Source: Lewinella sp. LCG006 (lineage in GTDB: Bacteria > Bacteroidota > Bacteroidia > Chitinophagales > Saprospiraceae). Taken from it: 64,000 bases of DNA. The translations under genes were made by a program, and so were the position numbers. Below, one piece after another: positions 39,432 through 48,706 of this stretch; position 1 is the first letter of the stretch, and every line of letters starts with the position of its first letter. Below the pieces are notes generated by a model. It was not told where the DNA came from. It was given only the letters and a program-made list of their open reading frames with translations, and did not search any database. The stretch is from positions 6,801,802 through 6,865,801 of the forward strand of contig NZ_CP160680.1 in NCBI RefSeq assembly GCF_040784935.1, in the 5' to 3' direction.

Positions 39432-41194
39432 GACGGTCTTTTCGCGTAAGACGAAAGTGAGTTCACGCCTCCCATGGATGACGATAAATATCTGTTGGCA
39501 ATCGCATCATCTTAAGCAACCTCAGGTGATGTTCTTCGATGCCCTGCAAGTGTACGCTGGCTTTGTGATCATCAGTCATTATGTAGATCATCTGGACGCT
39601 TCGGAACGCGCTTAAGACCAGCGATGTGGTAGGTCGCTCAACTTTGCGGCCGGGATTGCCGGGCACCAGATTGGTAAGATAGCTGTTTTGTTCGCTTTTC
39701 AGTGTTTGGCGGATGGTGTATTGCCACAGATTATAGTACTGTAGAGCCAGCATTAGTATGCGCAACATGGCTTGGATGCGATTTTCTTTTTTCAGGAAGA
39801 TTGGCGTAAGCGAGGTGCATTTGGTCAACAGCAAATGAAAATGCTGCTCGATACGATACTCCTCCCAGTAACAAAGTACCACCTCGCAAGCCGAGAGTCT
39901 ATCCGAAGGAGCGTTAGTGGCCATCACGCGCCATCCGGCCAGTTGCTGTTCGATGTTGTTTTGCTGCTCGTCCAGTGTAAGTTCCACACTGCAAGGTTCG
40001 GCCGGGTCCTGAGATAGTGTGATCTTCCAGCTGTATAGGTGAGCGACTTTGTGCTTGTCCAGTATCTTGTTGATGGTTCGTTCAGCTTCCTCTACCGACT
40101 TGATCGTTTTACGACCTCGGTTGCGCGTGAAGCGCAGTCTGACCTCCTGGCAAGCGGTCTGGCAGCGTTGCTCTAGTTGGGCAACTTGGCGCTTGCGTAG
40201 ATTCAAGCTACATACCCCGAATAGCCTTTGGGTGTGAATCGTGCCGTCAGCGGAGATGATTTCACGTGCGGGCAGCTCTTTAACCAGCGCGATGGCTTGT
40301 GAATCCTTACTTCCCGCCGCCTGACGCATTACGCGTTCGGCGGGCTCTTGTTGTTGCTCAATCCACTCACGGGCTTGCATTAATTCCTCTCGTGAGTATT
40401 GTCGTTGAGCCAATGGGCCCAAGTAGTAGTTGCCGCTGTCAGCAATGAAACACATATTGTACTGATTACACAGCTTGCGGTCTCCCACTACCAGTACTCC
40501 TTTGGACTTGAGACCTTGTTCCCAGGCCTGTTCCAAGGCTGGCACGTAAAGCTTGTCGTCACTGTTTTGCCCTGCTACCACGTTCAGAGCCAGTGGCAGG
40601 TTGGCTTTGTCTATAGCCAGTAGCATCAATTTTACCTGAGGTAGGGCCAAACCCGTGGCATTATGCCCCAACTGAAAAATGCCTTCTGTTTCTCGATGAC
40701 TTTGAGCCGTGGTACTGTCGATACGCACCGTATCAAGGGGACCTTGATCAGTACCGTTGTCCAGATCGTAAAACCGAATTAGCGATTGGTTATGATCGCG
40801 CTGAAAGGACATCCAGCGCTCATCGTCCTTAGACAGGTAGTCCAGCAGACTACCCAAACGGTCATCACTGAGATAAGCAGCCTGAAAATCAGCTTCATCC
40901 AAAAGCCAACTCAACGTGCGCTCCAAGCCCAAAGCCCAGTCTTCTACGTTGTACAGTCGATGATCGTTCTCGCTCAGAATATAGACCAGAAAAGCCTCCA
41001 ATGTCTTGCCAATACTGGTTCCCTGCCACAAATGATGAGTAGGATAGTGCTTGTCCACGCGCTGGGACAAACCGGTCGATTGGAGTAGGCGACTAATCGC
41101 CGGTAGATCGCCTACAGGCTCTGCTTTGATCAGCATACAGTTTTCTTATAAAACGCTTTGCGAACTCACTTTCGTCTTACGCGAAAAGACCGTC
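39432..41194. mobile_element. Complete insertion sequence, IS1634-like (IS4 group)
   Basis: 1763 bp bounded by perfect 33-bp terminal inverted repeats (39432-39464 and 41162-41194; outer end GACGGTCTTTTCGCG). It contains one transposase gene that fills it. Both flanks are the TCGGAAGTG-type tract, so it inserted into low-complexity DNA. A target duplication cannot be fixed because the flanks are themselves repetitive (CC at both edges). Perfect ends and an intact gene suggest a recent insertion. Confidence 0.93.
39463..41136 (-). CDS. IS1634-like DDE transposase
   Basis: 557 residues, normal for the family. The RNase H-like core shows LDTVRIDSTTAQSHRE (first Asp), LVVGDRKLCNQYNMCFIAD (second Asp) and CYWEEYRIEQHFHLLLTK (the YREK-like region with Glu), separated by a long insertion as in IS4/IS1634 transposases. 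The stop codon lies inside the left terminal repeat (39463-39465). It acts on the element's own 33-bp ends. No frameshift or internal stop is seen, so it is probably active. Confidence 0.92.
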   Translation of the reverse strand: MLIKAEPVGDLPAISRLLQSTGLSQRVDKHYPTHHLWQGTSIGKTLEAFLVYILSENDHRLYNVEDWALGLERTLSWLLDEADFQAAYLSDDRLGSLLDYLSKDDERWMSFQRDHNQSLIRFYDLDNGTDQGPLDTVRIDSTTAQSHRETEGIFQLGHNATGLALPQVKLMLLAIDKANLPLALNVVAGQNSDDKLYVPALEQAWEQGLKSKGVLVVGDRKLCNQYNMCFIADSGNYYLGPLAQRQYSREELMQAREWIEQQQEPAERVMRQAAGSKDSQAIALVKELPAREIISADGTIHTQRLFGVCSLNLRKRQVAQLEQRCQTACQEVRLRFTRNRGRKTIKSVEEAERTINKILDKHKVAHLYSWKITLSQDPAEPCSVELTLDEQQNNIEQQLAGWRVMATNAPSDRLSACEVVLCYWEEYRIEQHFHLLLTKCTSLTPIFLKKENRIQAMLRILMLALQYYNLWQYTIRQTLKSEQNSYLTNLVPGNPGRKVERPTTSLVLSAFRSVQMIYIMTDDHKASVHLQGIEEHHLRLLKMMRLPTDIYRHPWEA

Positions 41195-41213
41195 CCACTT
41201 CCGACTTTGAATA

Positions 41214-41585
41214 CTACTCTTCTACCCAGCCTTCTATTGAGAGCCGCTCAGCTTTGCGGTAGCCATTGAAGTAGACTTTGATGCCTTTATTAAAGTATCC
41301 TGTATCATCAGCATCGTACTCGATCACAATATGGCCTAATGAGTCGGGCGCCACGCGTACATCCTCCCATTCGGGGCTGGTACAACCACAGGAAGTGCGC
41401 ACATTATCAATGTACAAAGCATCCGAACCGATATTACGGAAAGTAAAAATGGTCGTCCGTGGTACGCCTCGTTCCAGATCTCCAAAATCATATGTAGTGG
41501 GCACCTGCCAGACAACGGGGGCATTAGGAGCAGGGAAGGAAAACAGGAGGCCACTAAAGGCCATGCTTAAGAGTAAGAATTTCAT
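41214..41585 (-). CDS. Secreted DUF1573 protein
   Basis: 123 residues. MKFLLLSMAFSGLLFSFPAP is a signal peptide. A single immunoglobulin-like DUF1573 domain follows: YDFGDLERGVPRTTIFTFRN, RTSCGCTSPEW with the conserved CGCT, and DADDTGYFNKGIKVYFNG. The family is periplasmic and abundant in Bacteroidota without a firm role. It follows DUF2452 on the same strand at 26 bp, so the two may be co-transcribed. The IS lies just beyond its stop. Confidence 0.88.
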   Translation of the reverse strand: MKFLLLSMAFSGLLFSFPAPNAPVVWQVPTTYDFGDLERGVPRTTIFTFRNIGSDALYIDNVRTSCGCTSPEWEDVRVAPDSLGHIVIEYDADDTGYFNKGIKVYFNGYRKAERLSIEGWVEE

Positions 41586-41611
41586 CTTTAGTAAATGTCA
41601 AAAGTGGCTTT

Positions 41612-42100
41612 TTATTGTCCAAAAGGGGATTCCTCATTGGTACGCAAAACATCCCAGGTATGGTCGGCAAGCATCTTCACTTCGGCAACGAAGGTATAGG
41701 GAGGTTTCTTCCCCCACTCATCGGGGCTAACCATCGAGAGGATGGTCTTGCCGGAAGATTGTCGGTAAAGAAAATAGTTCCTCCCAATAAGCGGTTCGAA
41801 ATTCATGTCCGTCAGATAAATCTCCTCGGAAATACGTACGCGTTCCTGTAGTTTTCTTGCTTGTTGAGCCAACAAATCAATTTGTTCCTTGATCTGTGCT
41901 AGCTGCAAATCAGTCTGCTCATACATAGCAGCTACTGCACGTCCTTTCATTCGCCCCTTGTCCATGGGCTTGATTACTGCTCCACCCACAGTATGAGCAT
42001 ACGGCAGTAAATGAGGGTTCTCTGCTATTTTTTCTGGGTCAATAGGGTTCACCCATTTTGCTTCCTTCACTTGGTCTTGTTTTGCGTGCTCTTTGGCCAT
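41612..42100 (-). CDS. DUF2452 protein
   Basis: 162 residues, cytoplasmic. It starts with WVNPIDPEKIAENPHLLPYA and VGGAVIKPMDKGRMKGRAVA, the DUF2452 signature. A coiled coil follows (QTDLQLAQIKEQIDLLAQQA), then a compact C-terminal domain ending FVAEVKMLADHTWDVL. The role of the family is unknown. It is followed 26 bp later by the DUF1573 gene. Confidence 0.85.
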   Translation of the reverse strand: MAKEHAKQDQVKEAKWVNPIDPEKIAENPHLLPYAHTVGGAVIKPMDKGRMKGRAVAAMYEQTDLQLAQIKEQIDLLAQQARKLQERVRISEEIYLTDMNFEPLIGRNYFLYRQSSGKTILSMVSPDEWGKKPPYTFVAEVKMLADHTWDVLRTNEESPFGQ

Positions 42101-42199
42101 GGTCTTTTTTGAAACTGATCGACTAAATACGGAACAGTAAGGACAAGAGGAGGTTCATTGCCAATGCCTATTCTTCTCAGAAAAACATTGTTCTAATGT

Positions 42200-42412
42200 A
42201 TACAGCGCGACTACCCTCTCAGATAGCCGCGCTGTATGTTTAAGCTGGACTTTAGGCAAAAGTCCGTACAGGGTACTCGGGCTGCTTCGCGCCCTCAGGG
42301 TAAAAGGTAGAGGGATAGCAGACGATTATGCATAATTCCCAGCTTCGATTAAAAAAGCCGATGTTGGAAAATTGATAGGCCGTTTCTACTAGCATTATCA
42401 AATCCCTCTACC
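42200..42412. terminator. Hairpin cluster in a 396-bp gene-free stretch
   Basis: Within 42101-42496 there is no gene. A perfect 10-bp stem at 42200-42209/42228-42237 (ATACAGCGCG with CGCGCTGTAT) probably terminates the coiled-coil gene. Further on, GGTAGAGGGA (42306-42315) pairs with TCCCTCTACC (42403-42412), enclosing smaller stems, which looks like another MITE or REP remnant. Confidence 0.55.
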
Positions 42413-42496
42413 CTATACTCAAAGTGGCGATGCCATCGTCTACGTATCTTTCTACAACTTTCGATAAAATGTCGAAAGTCTAGCTAAGCGATATTT

Positions 42497-43525
42497 CTAC
42501 TTTAGCCTCATGGTTGTACTTCCGGCCAGGAAGCCTTTGTTGTAAACCTCTACCGTGTAATTACCAGAAGAAAACTGCTGACCTGGGTTCCAGATAAACT
42601 CCAGGTTATTTTGGTTGCGATTGTAGCTGATATCATCTTTCAGCGTGTAGCGCATTGATTCCCCAGTGGCTTGGTTGGTAAAAACGCCCGATCCCATTTG
42701 CTCAAGCGCTAAGGTTTCTCCCTGAGGGTTGATAATTCGAACGATGAATTCTTCCTGACCCGGTTCTGTGATTTCATTGACCGATGTGGTGAAAGAAATT
42801 GAAATCCGCTCTACATTGGAAGCATCTTGCCGAGTTACAGGTGTACCACTACGGCGAATCTTCTGCCCAACGGCCTCTAATCCGTTCACTTTAATGACAG
42901 ATGCCTGGTTCACCTTGCGCGACAAACTATTATTGGTAGACGCTAATTGTTGCTTTTCACTTACCAAAAGCGCGCGTTCCTGGCTAAGGCTTTCATTGGT
43001 CTGGAGAGAAGAACTCAAATCCGTTTGCAAATTATCACGCTCTTGGGAAAGTTGCTGGTTTTCATCTGCCAATAAAGCATTTTGCTCTCTGAGTTGATTG
43101 AGTTCAGCCAAATAACCATTCAGTTGTTGTTTCAACTGAGAAATTTCGGCGCGAGCTGCACTGCCATCACCACCTTTGCGGATTAAGCTAGCAATTCTAT
43201 CCTTTGATTCCAGAAGCTCTTGTTGTTGTTGTTCAATCAGGGCATTTAATTCCGCATTGTTGGAACGCATAGATTCCAATTCTGCTTTGGCCTCGTAATA
43301 CTGGTCATTGAGTTCTTCTTGCAGCTTGGTGGATTCATCCAATTGCGTAGTGAGGGTTTCCTGTGCTTTGTCGGCCTGTGTATATTTGAACAGCAGCCAC
43401 GCGTTGACCGCTAACAAAGCTACGATTATCACTGCTGCAATGGCAATCAGTCGCTGCTTGGAATTATCTTGTTTGGGAGGAAGTGGTGGAGGTGTGGGCG
43501 TTGGAGGAGTTGTGTTGGTTGTCAT
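42497..43525 (-). CDS. Membrane-anchored coiled-coil protein with C-terminal beta domain
   Basis: 342 residues. A proline-rich cytoplasmic tail (TTPPTPTPPPLPPKQ) precedes one transmembrane helix (LIAIAAVIIVALLAVNAWLL). A long coiled coil of about 170 residues follows (from QETLTTQLDESTKLQEELND to LSQERALLVSEKQQLASTNN), and then a beta-rich domain (SISFTTSVNEITEPGQEEFI, GNYTVEVYNKGFLAGSTTM). Similar proteins occur widely in Bacteroidota and are often annotated only by the coiled coil. It may scaffold the periplasm or envelope. Function not known. Confidence 0.75.
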   Translation of the reverse strand: MTTNTTPPTPTPPPLPPKQDNSKQRLIAIAAVIIVALLAVNAWLLFKYTQADKAQETLTTQLDESTKLQEELNDQYYEAKAELESMRSNNAELNALIEQQQQELLESKDRIASLIRKGGDGSAARAEISQLKQQLNGYLAELNQLREQNALLADENQQLSQERDNLQTDLSSSLQTNESLSQERALLVSEKQQLASTNNSLSRKVNQASVIKVNGLEAVGQKIRRSGTPVTRQDASNVERISISFTTSVNEITEPGQEEFIVRIINPQGETLALEQMGSGVFTNQATGESMRYTLKDDISYNRNQNNLEFIWNPGQQFSSGNYTVEVYNKGFLAGSTTMRLK

Positions 43526-43660
43526 AACTAGACCTTTTTTAAAATCAAATGTGTAAATTCTCGTGCTTATAACGCAATTAGCCCCTTTTAATTGTATCTT
43601 AAAAAAGCAGTGATTTTTTCCTACTTTAGTGCCTGCTCTACATCAAAACTCCCTCTATTT

Positions 43661-44410
43661 ATGCTCGAACAAATCGATATTGCCAACGTCCTTTTCCTTG
43701 ATATTGAGACGGTCAGCGGACATGCAGCATTCACCGACCTCCATGAAGATCTCCAAGCACTATGGGCGCACAAGGCTCGTTCGGTACTTAAAACCACCGA
43801 CGAAATCAGCGAAGAAGACCTGGCGGCCTCCTATCAGGATCGAGCCGCTATCTTTGCGGAATTTGGAAAAATTGTCTGTATCTCTGTCGGTGCCGTACAT
43901 CGCGACAAAGATAAGCGCTTAAAAGTTCGCTTAAAATCCTTCGCTAGTGCGGATGAAGGCGAAGTACTCAGCGGCTTTGCCGAGCTATTGGCCCAGTACT
44001 ACAACAACCCCATGAAGTATTTCCTTTGCGGACACAACATCAAGGAATTTGATATCCCCTACGTCTGCCGACGCATGATCGTCAACAATATGACTTTCCC
44101 TAAAATGCTCGACATTGCCGGGAAAAAGCCCTGGGAAACCAAGCACCTGCTGGACACCATGGAACTTTGGAAATTTGGGGATCGCAAATCTTATACCTCC
44201 CTCAAGCTACTAGCAGCCACCCTCGGCTTCCCTTCTCCAAAGGATGATATCGACGGCAGCATGGTCGGCCGCGTTTTCTGGGAAGATGATGACATTGATC
44301 GGATCGCTCACTATTGCGAAAAAGATGTTTTGGCTACAGCCCAATTATTCCTACGCTTTCAGCTGGCACCACTGCTGGAGGAAGACCAGATTGATCATGT
44401 GGGGCGGTAA
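43661..44410 (+). CDS. 3'-5' exonuclease of the DnaQ-like superfamily (PolB-exonuclease-like)
   Basis: 249 residues from the ATG at 43661 (MLEQIDIANVLFLDIETVSG). Exonuclease motifs: FLDIETVSG (DxE), FLCGHNIKEFDIPYVCRRM (motif II) and IDRIAHYCEKDVLATAQLFL (YxxxD-type motif III). These place it in the predicted 3'-5' exonuclease family related to the DNA polymerase B proofreading domain (pfam10108-like). It is a cytoplasmic stand-alone nuclease. A TACTTTAG, near the -7 consensus, lies 34 bp upstream. Confidence 0.88.
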   Translation: MLEQIDIANVLFLDIETVSGHAAFTDLHEDLQALWAHKARSVLKTTDEISEEDLAASYQDRAAIFAEFGKIVCISVGAVHRDKDKRLKVRLKSFASADEGEVLSGFAELLAQYYNNPMKYFLCGHNIKEFDIPYVCRRMIVNNMTFPKMLDIAGKKPWETKHLLDTMELWKFGDRKSYTSLKLLAATLGFPSPKDDIDGSMVGRVFWEDDDIDRIAHYCEKDVLATAQLFLRFQLAPLLEEDQIDHVGR

Positions 44411-44430
44411 GCTGATCGCCTAAACAGTAT

Positions 44431-45279
44431 ATGTCGCCAATAATCAATGTTCTACCTATGACTAGATCATGCAATCTCTTCATCTGGATGATGTTTATCT
44501 GGCCCAGTTGGCAGCTCCTTGCGCAAGCTTCAACAACAGACTTTTACCAGATACCTGCACAGCAGTTCAACTATCGTTCAGAAAGCGAGCCAGATATCGC
44601 TAACTCCTTCATAAAGCGACCTAGAGTAATCTCTATCTCACTAACCGATTTTTCTATCAGCAGACAAATTAGCCTGAAAGAATACCGACAATTTGTTGAA
44701 AGTCAGCCATCGGAAATGTACCGCCAACTACGACCTGACACCAGCATCACCCACGCCGAAGCCTACCGTGCTTATTGGGAAACCGATGACTATGACAAGT
44801 ACCCTGCCTTAGGAATCTCCTGGGAAAACGCTATAGCCTACTGCCAATGGAGAACCCTGGAAGAACAGCGCCCTGGTTCCTATTCCTATTATTACACTTT
44901 ACCCACTTATTATCAGTGGATTGGTGCCTTTCGTCAACTGGACAGCAAACGAAAAAAACACGACTTCAACCAGGATTATGCGGATTGGTTACTCCATTCT
45001 TATCCTATCACAGAATATAGCTTTCTGCATGACCTGAATCCAGATCTAGCATATCAAGAAGATACATTAGAACTGCTAAAGCTTCAGCACAGTCTTACCA
45101 TTGGTGCTTCTTATCGTCGACAACTAGCAAATATCAGAGATTACTACCGGCTAAAAATGACAAAAAACCGAGGCTATCCCGATGTGGGTTTCAGGATCGT
45201 AAAGGTAATGCTACCGACATCTGAAGAGGAGCGAACAGCAATAGACAAGTACTTTGTAGCGCTTTGGCAATTGCATTAA
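44431..45279 (+). CDS. Secreted SUMF1/formylglycine-enzyme-like domain protein
   Basis: 282 residues from 44431, or 273 from the ATG at 44458. A hydrophobic signal (FIWMMFIWPSWQLLAQA) is followed by a reduced SUMF1-type domain: DFSISRQISLKEYRQFVESQ, YPALGISWENAIAYCQWRTL, TLPTYYQWIGAFRQ and the closing GYPDVGFRIVKVM. The active-site cysteine pair of true formylglycine enzymes is not seen, so this resembles the non-catalytic GldJ/GldK-type use of the fold. It lies 20 bp after the exonuclease gene and 39 bp before the MORN-like gene. Confidence 0.72.
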   Translation: MSPIINVLPMTRSCNLFIWMMFIWPSWQLLAQASTTDFYQIPAQQFNYRSESEPDIANSFIKRPRVISISLTDFSISRQISLKEYRQFVESQPSEMYRQLRPDTSITHAEAYRAYWETDDYDKYPALGISWENAIAYCQWRTLEEQRPGSYSYYYTLPTYYQWIGAFRQLDSKRKKHDFNQDYADWLLHSYPITEYSFLHDLNPDLAYQEDTLELLKLQHSLTIGASYRRQLANIRDYYRLKMTKNRGYPDVGFRIVKVMLPTSEEERTAIDKYFVALWQLH

Positions 45280-45318
45280 TTTACCACTCCCTCAACGATT
45301 AATAAAACCAAAAGTGTT

Positions 45319-46356
45319 ATGCCTAGAACTATATTTAAGCGTTTCATTTTCATCTTCGTTGGTACGATAAACACGCTCCTTATCACTCCAATCGTTGCAC
45401 AAACACCAGATTCGGCTTTTTACGAATTATCCTTAGCGCCACATCCGTTAAAGTATACCTTTGACTCGCGAACAAGCCTGCTGAGTGGCACTTTCACCCA
45501 ATACTACGAAAATGGCCAGATGAAAGCACAAGGCGAATTGGCCAATGGCTGGAGACTGGGTACCTGGAAAGTATGGAAAGAAAATGGAGAATTATTTCAC
45601 CAGAGAACCTATACCCATCCCTGGAACTATGTTGTTGATTACCCCAAGGCACCTAAAAAAGGCCCCGCAGCACTCTTCAACACGCCCGCTCCTTTGAAAC
45701 GCCAGGACGACCTTATCCCCTATCCTTGGGTCCATGAATCGGAAATATACTGGGAGAAACGACTTTGGTTTGATCTATCCTTAGCCGACAATCCTTTGTT
45801 ATTTGCTGATGACCTTTTGTTTAAGGCTTTGGATGCGGCTATTTTGGAACAGTCAACAACCGTAGCTTATAGTGGAACGGACGACCGTTTCAGGGTTAAA
45901 CTTGAGCAGGAGGAAGCATTACAAACGCTACGTGATCAAAAAACGAATATTGTCGGTTTCCGCCTGAAGACTGTATGGTTTTTCAGTAACTCAACCCAAC
46001 TTTTAGATCGGCGCATCATTGGTCTGGCTCCATTGGTAAAAACCGAAGAGGATACTTCCCAGCCACTGATGTGGTTTTATTACCCCGAAATACGGCAAGC
46101 ACTACAAAAAGTGCCTGTCCAATCCCCAAATCCGCTGTTCCCCATTAAGCACCTTGAAGACCTCTTCCATTATTGGGAATTCAATGGGCTGATCATCAAG
46201 GAATCAAATGTTCATGATCGCGCAATCAGGGATTACTTAAATGGAGAAGCAGCGCTAAAAGCTGAACATCAGCGTATTTTATTATCAATTTATGGGTTTG
46301 AACACAAAGCCTGGATTTTTTTCAATCAAGGGGAAAGTGTTTTCACGGAGCATTAG
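45319..46356 (+). CDS. Secreted MORN-repeat-like protein
   Basis: 345 residues. The signal region FIFIFVGTINTLLITPIVAQ is followed by a short MORN/YwqK-like segment, GTFTQYYENGQMKAQGELAN and WRLGTWKVWKENGELFHQRT (two repeats). The rest, about 230 residues, is unrecognised and contains strands such as VGFRLKTVWFFSNSTQLLDR. In Bacteroidota YwqK-type repeats occur on secreted proteins of unknown role. The previous SUMF1-like gene ends 39 bp upstream on the same strand, so the two may be expressed together. Confidence 0.65.
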   Translation: MPRTIFKRFIFIFVGTINTLLITPIVAQTPDSAFYELSLAPHPLKYTFDSRTSLLSGTFTQYYENGQMKAQGELANGWRLGTWKVWKENGELFHQRTYTHPWNYVVDYPKAPKKGPAALFNTPAPLKRQDDLIPYPWVHESEIYWEKRLWFDLSLADNPLLFADDLLFKALDAAILEQSTTVAYSGTDDRFRVKLEQEEALQTLRDQKTNIVGFRLKTVWFFSNSTQLLDRRIIGLAPLVKTEEDTSQPLMWFYYPEIRQALQKVPVQSPNPLFPIKHLEDLFHYWEFNGLIIKESNVHDRAIRDYLNGEAALKAEHQRILLSIYGFEHKAWIFFNQGESVFTEH

Positions 46357-46410
46357 TGCTTTACCAAGTCAACATTGATACCTTTTTCACTAGAAGCTAC
46401 TTTTACTGTC

Positions 46411-47031
46411 CTACTGTCCTGGCAAAAATATTTGGTCCACCTTAATCGGCCTACTCTCTGCCAAAGGTATCATGGCATTGATAATTCTTACCTCTTTGAA
46501 ATATTTCAAATCAGGTACCCGGATGACGGTGGGGTGCAAACGGCCTTCTTTACACAACTTGGCTCTACGCGTTCCTTTGAGTAGTGGGTGTACGGGGGTC
46601 CACCATTTTTGACCATCGTACAAAGCCAAATTGCCATAGTAAGAGTCGGTAATGTAGTCGTGCCAACTCATAATGATATCATCACAGCCATCGCGGTAGG
46701 TAAAAGCTTCATCCAGGCGTTTACGATCCAGGTATTTATAGCGGTAATTGAAGGGCTCCAAATTGACGACGCGAAGCGTTTTTACCCTACGCTGTGCATA
46801 AGGTTCACAAGAAAAAGAGTGGATCACTTTATCGTAAACAATCCTTATTTTATGGCAACCTGTGTCGGGAAGCGATTGCTGGTCCAGAAAGGTTTTTAAA
46901 TTCAACTGTTGTTTGATCCCAAAAAGCTGGCGACGCGAGTGATTCACCCGCTCCTGATGAAAAGGAAGGAGGTCTAAGGTACCATCTTGAAGGCATATCG
47001 ACTCTAGTAATTGGACCAGCTGTTCCTCCAA
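46411..47031 (-). CDS. pabC: Aminotransferase class IV, aminodeoxychorismate lyase-like
   Basis: 206 residues; the start appears to be TTG (47029-47031), with no ATG in frame upstream. Class IV PLP fold: a short N-terminal region, FHQERVNHSRRQLFG, then KIRIVYDKVIHSFSCEPYAQ, YKYLDRKRLDEAFTYRDGCD with the PLP lysine in YKYLDRKRL, DYITDSYYGNLALYDGQKWW, and PLLKGTRRAKLCKEGRL. It would release pyruvate from 4-amino-4-deoxychorismate to make p-aminobenzoate for folate. pabB lies directly upstream, which supports the call; the protein is shorter than E. coli PabC. Confidence 0.83.
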   Translation of the reverse strand: MEEQLVQLLESICLQDGTLDLLPFHQERVNHSRRQLFGIKQQLNLKTFLDQQSLPDTGCHKIRIVYDKVIHSFSCEPYAQRRVKTLRVVNLEPFNYRYKYLDRKRLDEAFTYRDGCDDIIMSWHDYITDSYYGNLALYDGQKWWTPVHPLLKGTRRAKLCKEGRLHPTVIRVPDLKYFKEVRIINAMIPLAESRPIKVDQIFLPGQ

Positions 47032-47083
47032 AGTGTAAAAGGGATTGGGTGTAGTTTTAAATTACATCAAATATAAGTCAGGA

Positions 47084-48097
47084 TTACGAGAAGGACAAAT
47101 CTACTTTTGCCACCGTTCTCAAAGGGAGGTATACCTTTTCCTTTAATTCCTGGTACTCTTCCTCCCAGGTACTGTAAGCTGTAATTCCACCACCTGACCA
47201 ATAACGCAATCCATCGCGGTGTTTTTCCACAAAACGAATCAACACACAGCTATCCAATTCGTAACCATCCCAAATAGCAGCGATACCGGTATAAAAGCCC
47301 CTTTGCTGTCCTTCGGCTGCTTGAATAATGTTGATTGTTTCCACTTTCGGAGCACCACTTATACTCCCGGCGGGAAGCAGTCGCAGCAATATATCACCGA
47401 GATGACAATGAAAATCGGGTTTCAGCGCACCACCAATCCGCGTACTGGTTTGCCATAGCCCACCTCTGGGTGTGGAGAGGCGTTCCAGATAGCGATAATC
47501 TTCCACCCGTACCTGGCTAGCCACCTGGCTCAAGTCATTACGGATCAAATCAACGATCGTAGCGTGTTCAGCACTTTCTTTGGGATCGGCCAGCAATTGT
47601 TCTCCACGTAGATAAGCGGGTAGCGTCCCCTTCATCGGGTAAGATAAAATACGGCCATCTTTGATTTGTACGAATATTTCTGGCGAGAAAACAGTGAAGT
47701 GATCTTTCCACCACAATTTGTAACGTGCTTGGGTATGGTGATAAATATCTTCCAGCGTCCAGTTGGTCGTAATATCGGTTGGAAAAGTAAGGTTAGTCAG
47801 AAAACTATCACCACGTTTGAGCCCTTCTTGTACCCGTTGAAAAGCATCTTGATAACGTTGTGCGCTGACATAACTAGGCGTCCACTCCAGTGGAGGGCTA
47901 GGTTCAGAAGAAGGAATTACATAATTAGCATGCTGATGAAATTGAAAGCGAAGGACAGAAGGATCAATGTCCGATAAGCGCAAGGCCTGCAGCTGCTGAA
48001 GTTCAAAGTCTGCCAACAGCAGGAAAGGTTCTCTCGTACGCCCCCACTCATTCAGTTGTGCACGTAAACCAGACCAGGGCACTTTGTTTTTCACCAC
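47084..48097 (-). CDS. pabB: Aminodeoxychorismate synthase component I
   Basis: 337 residues from GTG (48095-48097), a compact chorismate-binding enzyme without the extra N-terminal domain. Motifs: FQRVQEGLKRGDSFLTNLTF, ILSYPMKGTLPAYL, EHATIVDLIRNDLSQVAS, LLPAGSISGAPKVETINII and RGFYTGIAAIWDGYELDSCV, ending YWSGGGITAYSTWEEEYQEL. It aminates chorismate to aminodeoxychorismate, the precursor of p-aminobenzoate and folate, with a PabA glutaminase not seen here. The class IV gene follows 52 bp downstream, forming a pabB-pabC unit. Confidence 0.93.
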   Translation of the reverse strand: MVKNKVPWSGLRAQLNEWGRTREPFLLLADFELQQLQALRLSDIDPSVLRFQFHQHANYVIPSSEPSPPLEWTPSYVSAQRYQDAFQRVQEGLKRGDSFLTNLTFPTDITTNWTLEDIYHHTQARYKLWWKDHFTVFSPEIFVQIKDGRILSYPMKGTLPAYLRGEQLLADPKESAEHATIVDLIRNDLSQVASQVRVEDYRYLERLSTPRGGLWQTSTRIGGALKPDFHCHLGDILLRLLPAGSISGAPKVETINIIQAAEGQQRGFYTGIAAIWDGYELDSCVLIRFVEKHRDGLRYWSGGGITAYSTWEEEYQELKEKVYLPLRTVAKVDLSFS

Positions 48098-48154
48098 TAT
48101 TGTAAAAAATTAATGTTCTATTTTTAGACGATCAATATCGCCGCGGCGTCACTC

Positions 48155-48628
48155 CTATACCTTTGGTGGAATATATTTCAAGCTCAGCCAGCCTGGTATA
48201 CAAATTCCATATTCGGAAGTACCTTGCCAGGGTCCTTCAAGGTACCAATCATCGCCTCTTTTCACTTGCCTCAACTGCATGGTTTTGAAACACCAGGACA
48301 AATCGCTTGGTTTACGACTGATGAGCAATTCTTCTTCTTTTAAGTACAAAACGGCTCCTCTTTGCTGCCCGGTAAAGGACAGTACACCGAGTACATTGGG
48401 TGCATAAACATAAGTTCGCCCAGCGTATCGATCGTTTTTAGCCGTCAAGTAGAGTTCAAAATCATATTCTTGACGATATCCTCCTTGCTCTTGGGTGAGT
48501 TTACCCAACCACTGCCCACTACGGGGAGCTTCATCCGACTGAATAGTTCGGGGAATGAACCCTATCAGACACAGCATAAACGAAACTACACAACGCTGCA
48601 ACATACGTGTCAACATTAAGCCTATCAA
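48155..48628 (-). CDS. Small secreted protein of unknown function
   Basis: 157 residues; the start may also be the internal ATG at MLTRML. The signal peptide is CVVSFMLCLIGFIPRTIQSD. The mature part is beta-rich (SGQWLGKLTQEQGGYRQEYD, FELYLTAKNDRYAGRTYVYA, GVLSFTGQQRGAVLYLKEEE), like a small lipocalin-type barrel, ending GIPGWLSL-type strands. I do not recognise the family. It stands alone between pabB and rsmD. Confidence 0.6.
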   Translation of the reverse strand: MIGLMLTRMLQRCVVSFMLCLIGFIPRTIQSDEAPRSGQWLGKLTQEQGGYRQEYDFELYLTAKNDRYAGRTYVYAPNVLGVLSFTGQQRGAVLYLKEEELLISRKPSDLSWCFKTMQLRQVKRGDDWYLEGPWQGTSEYGICIPGWLSLKYIPPKV

Positions 48629-48706
48629 CAGTTATTCAGAACTATTGACAAGTTGATCAGATGGAATAACCTTCCTTCAATGAAGGCCAAAAATTGGGTG
48701 TGTAGT

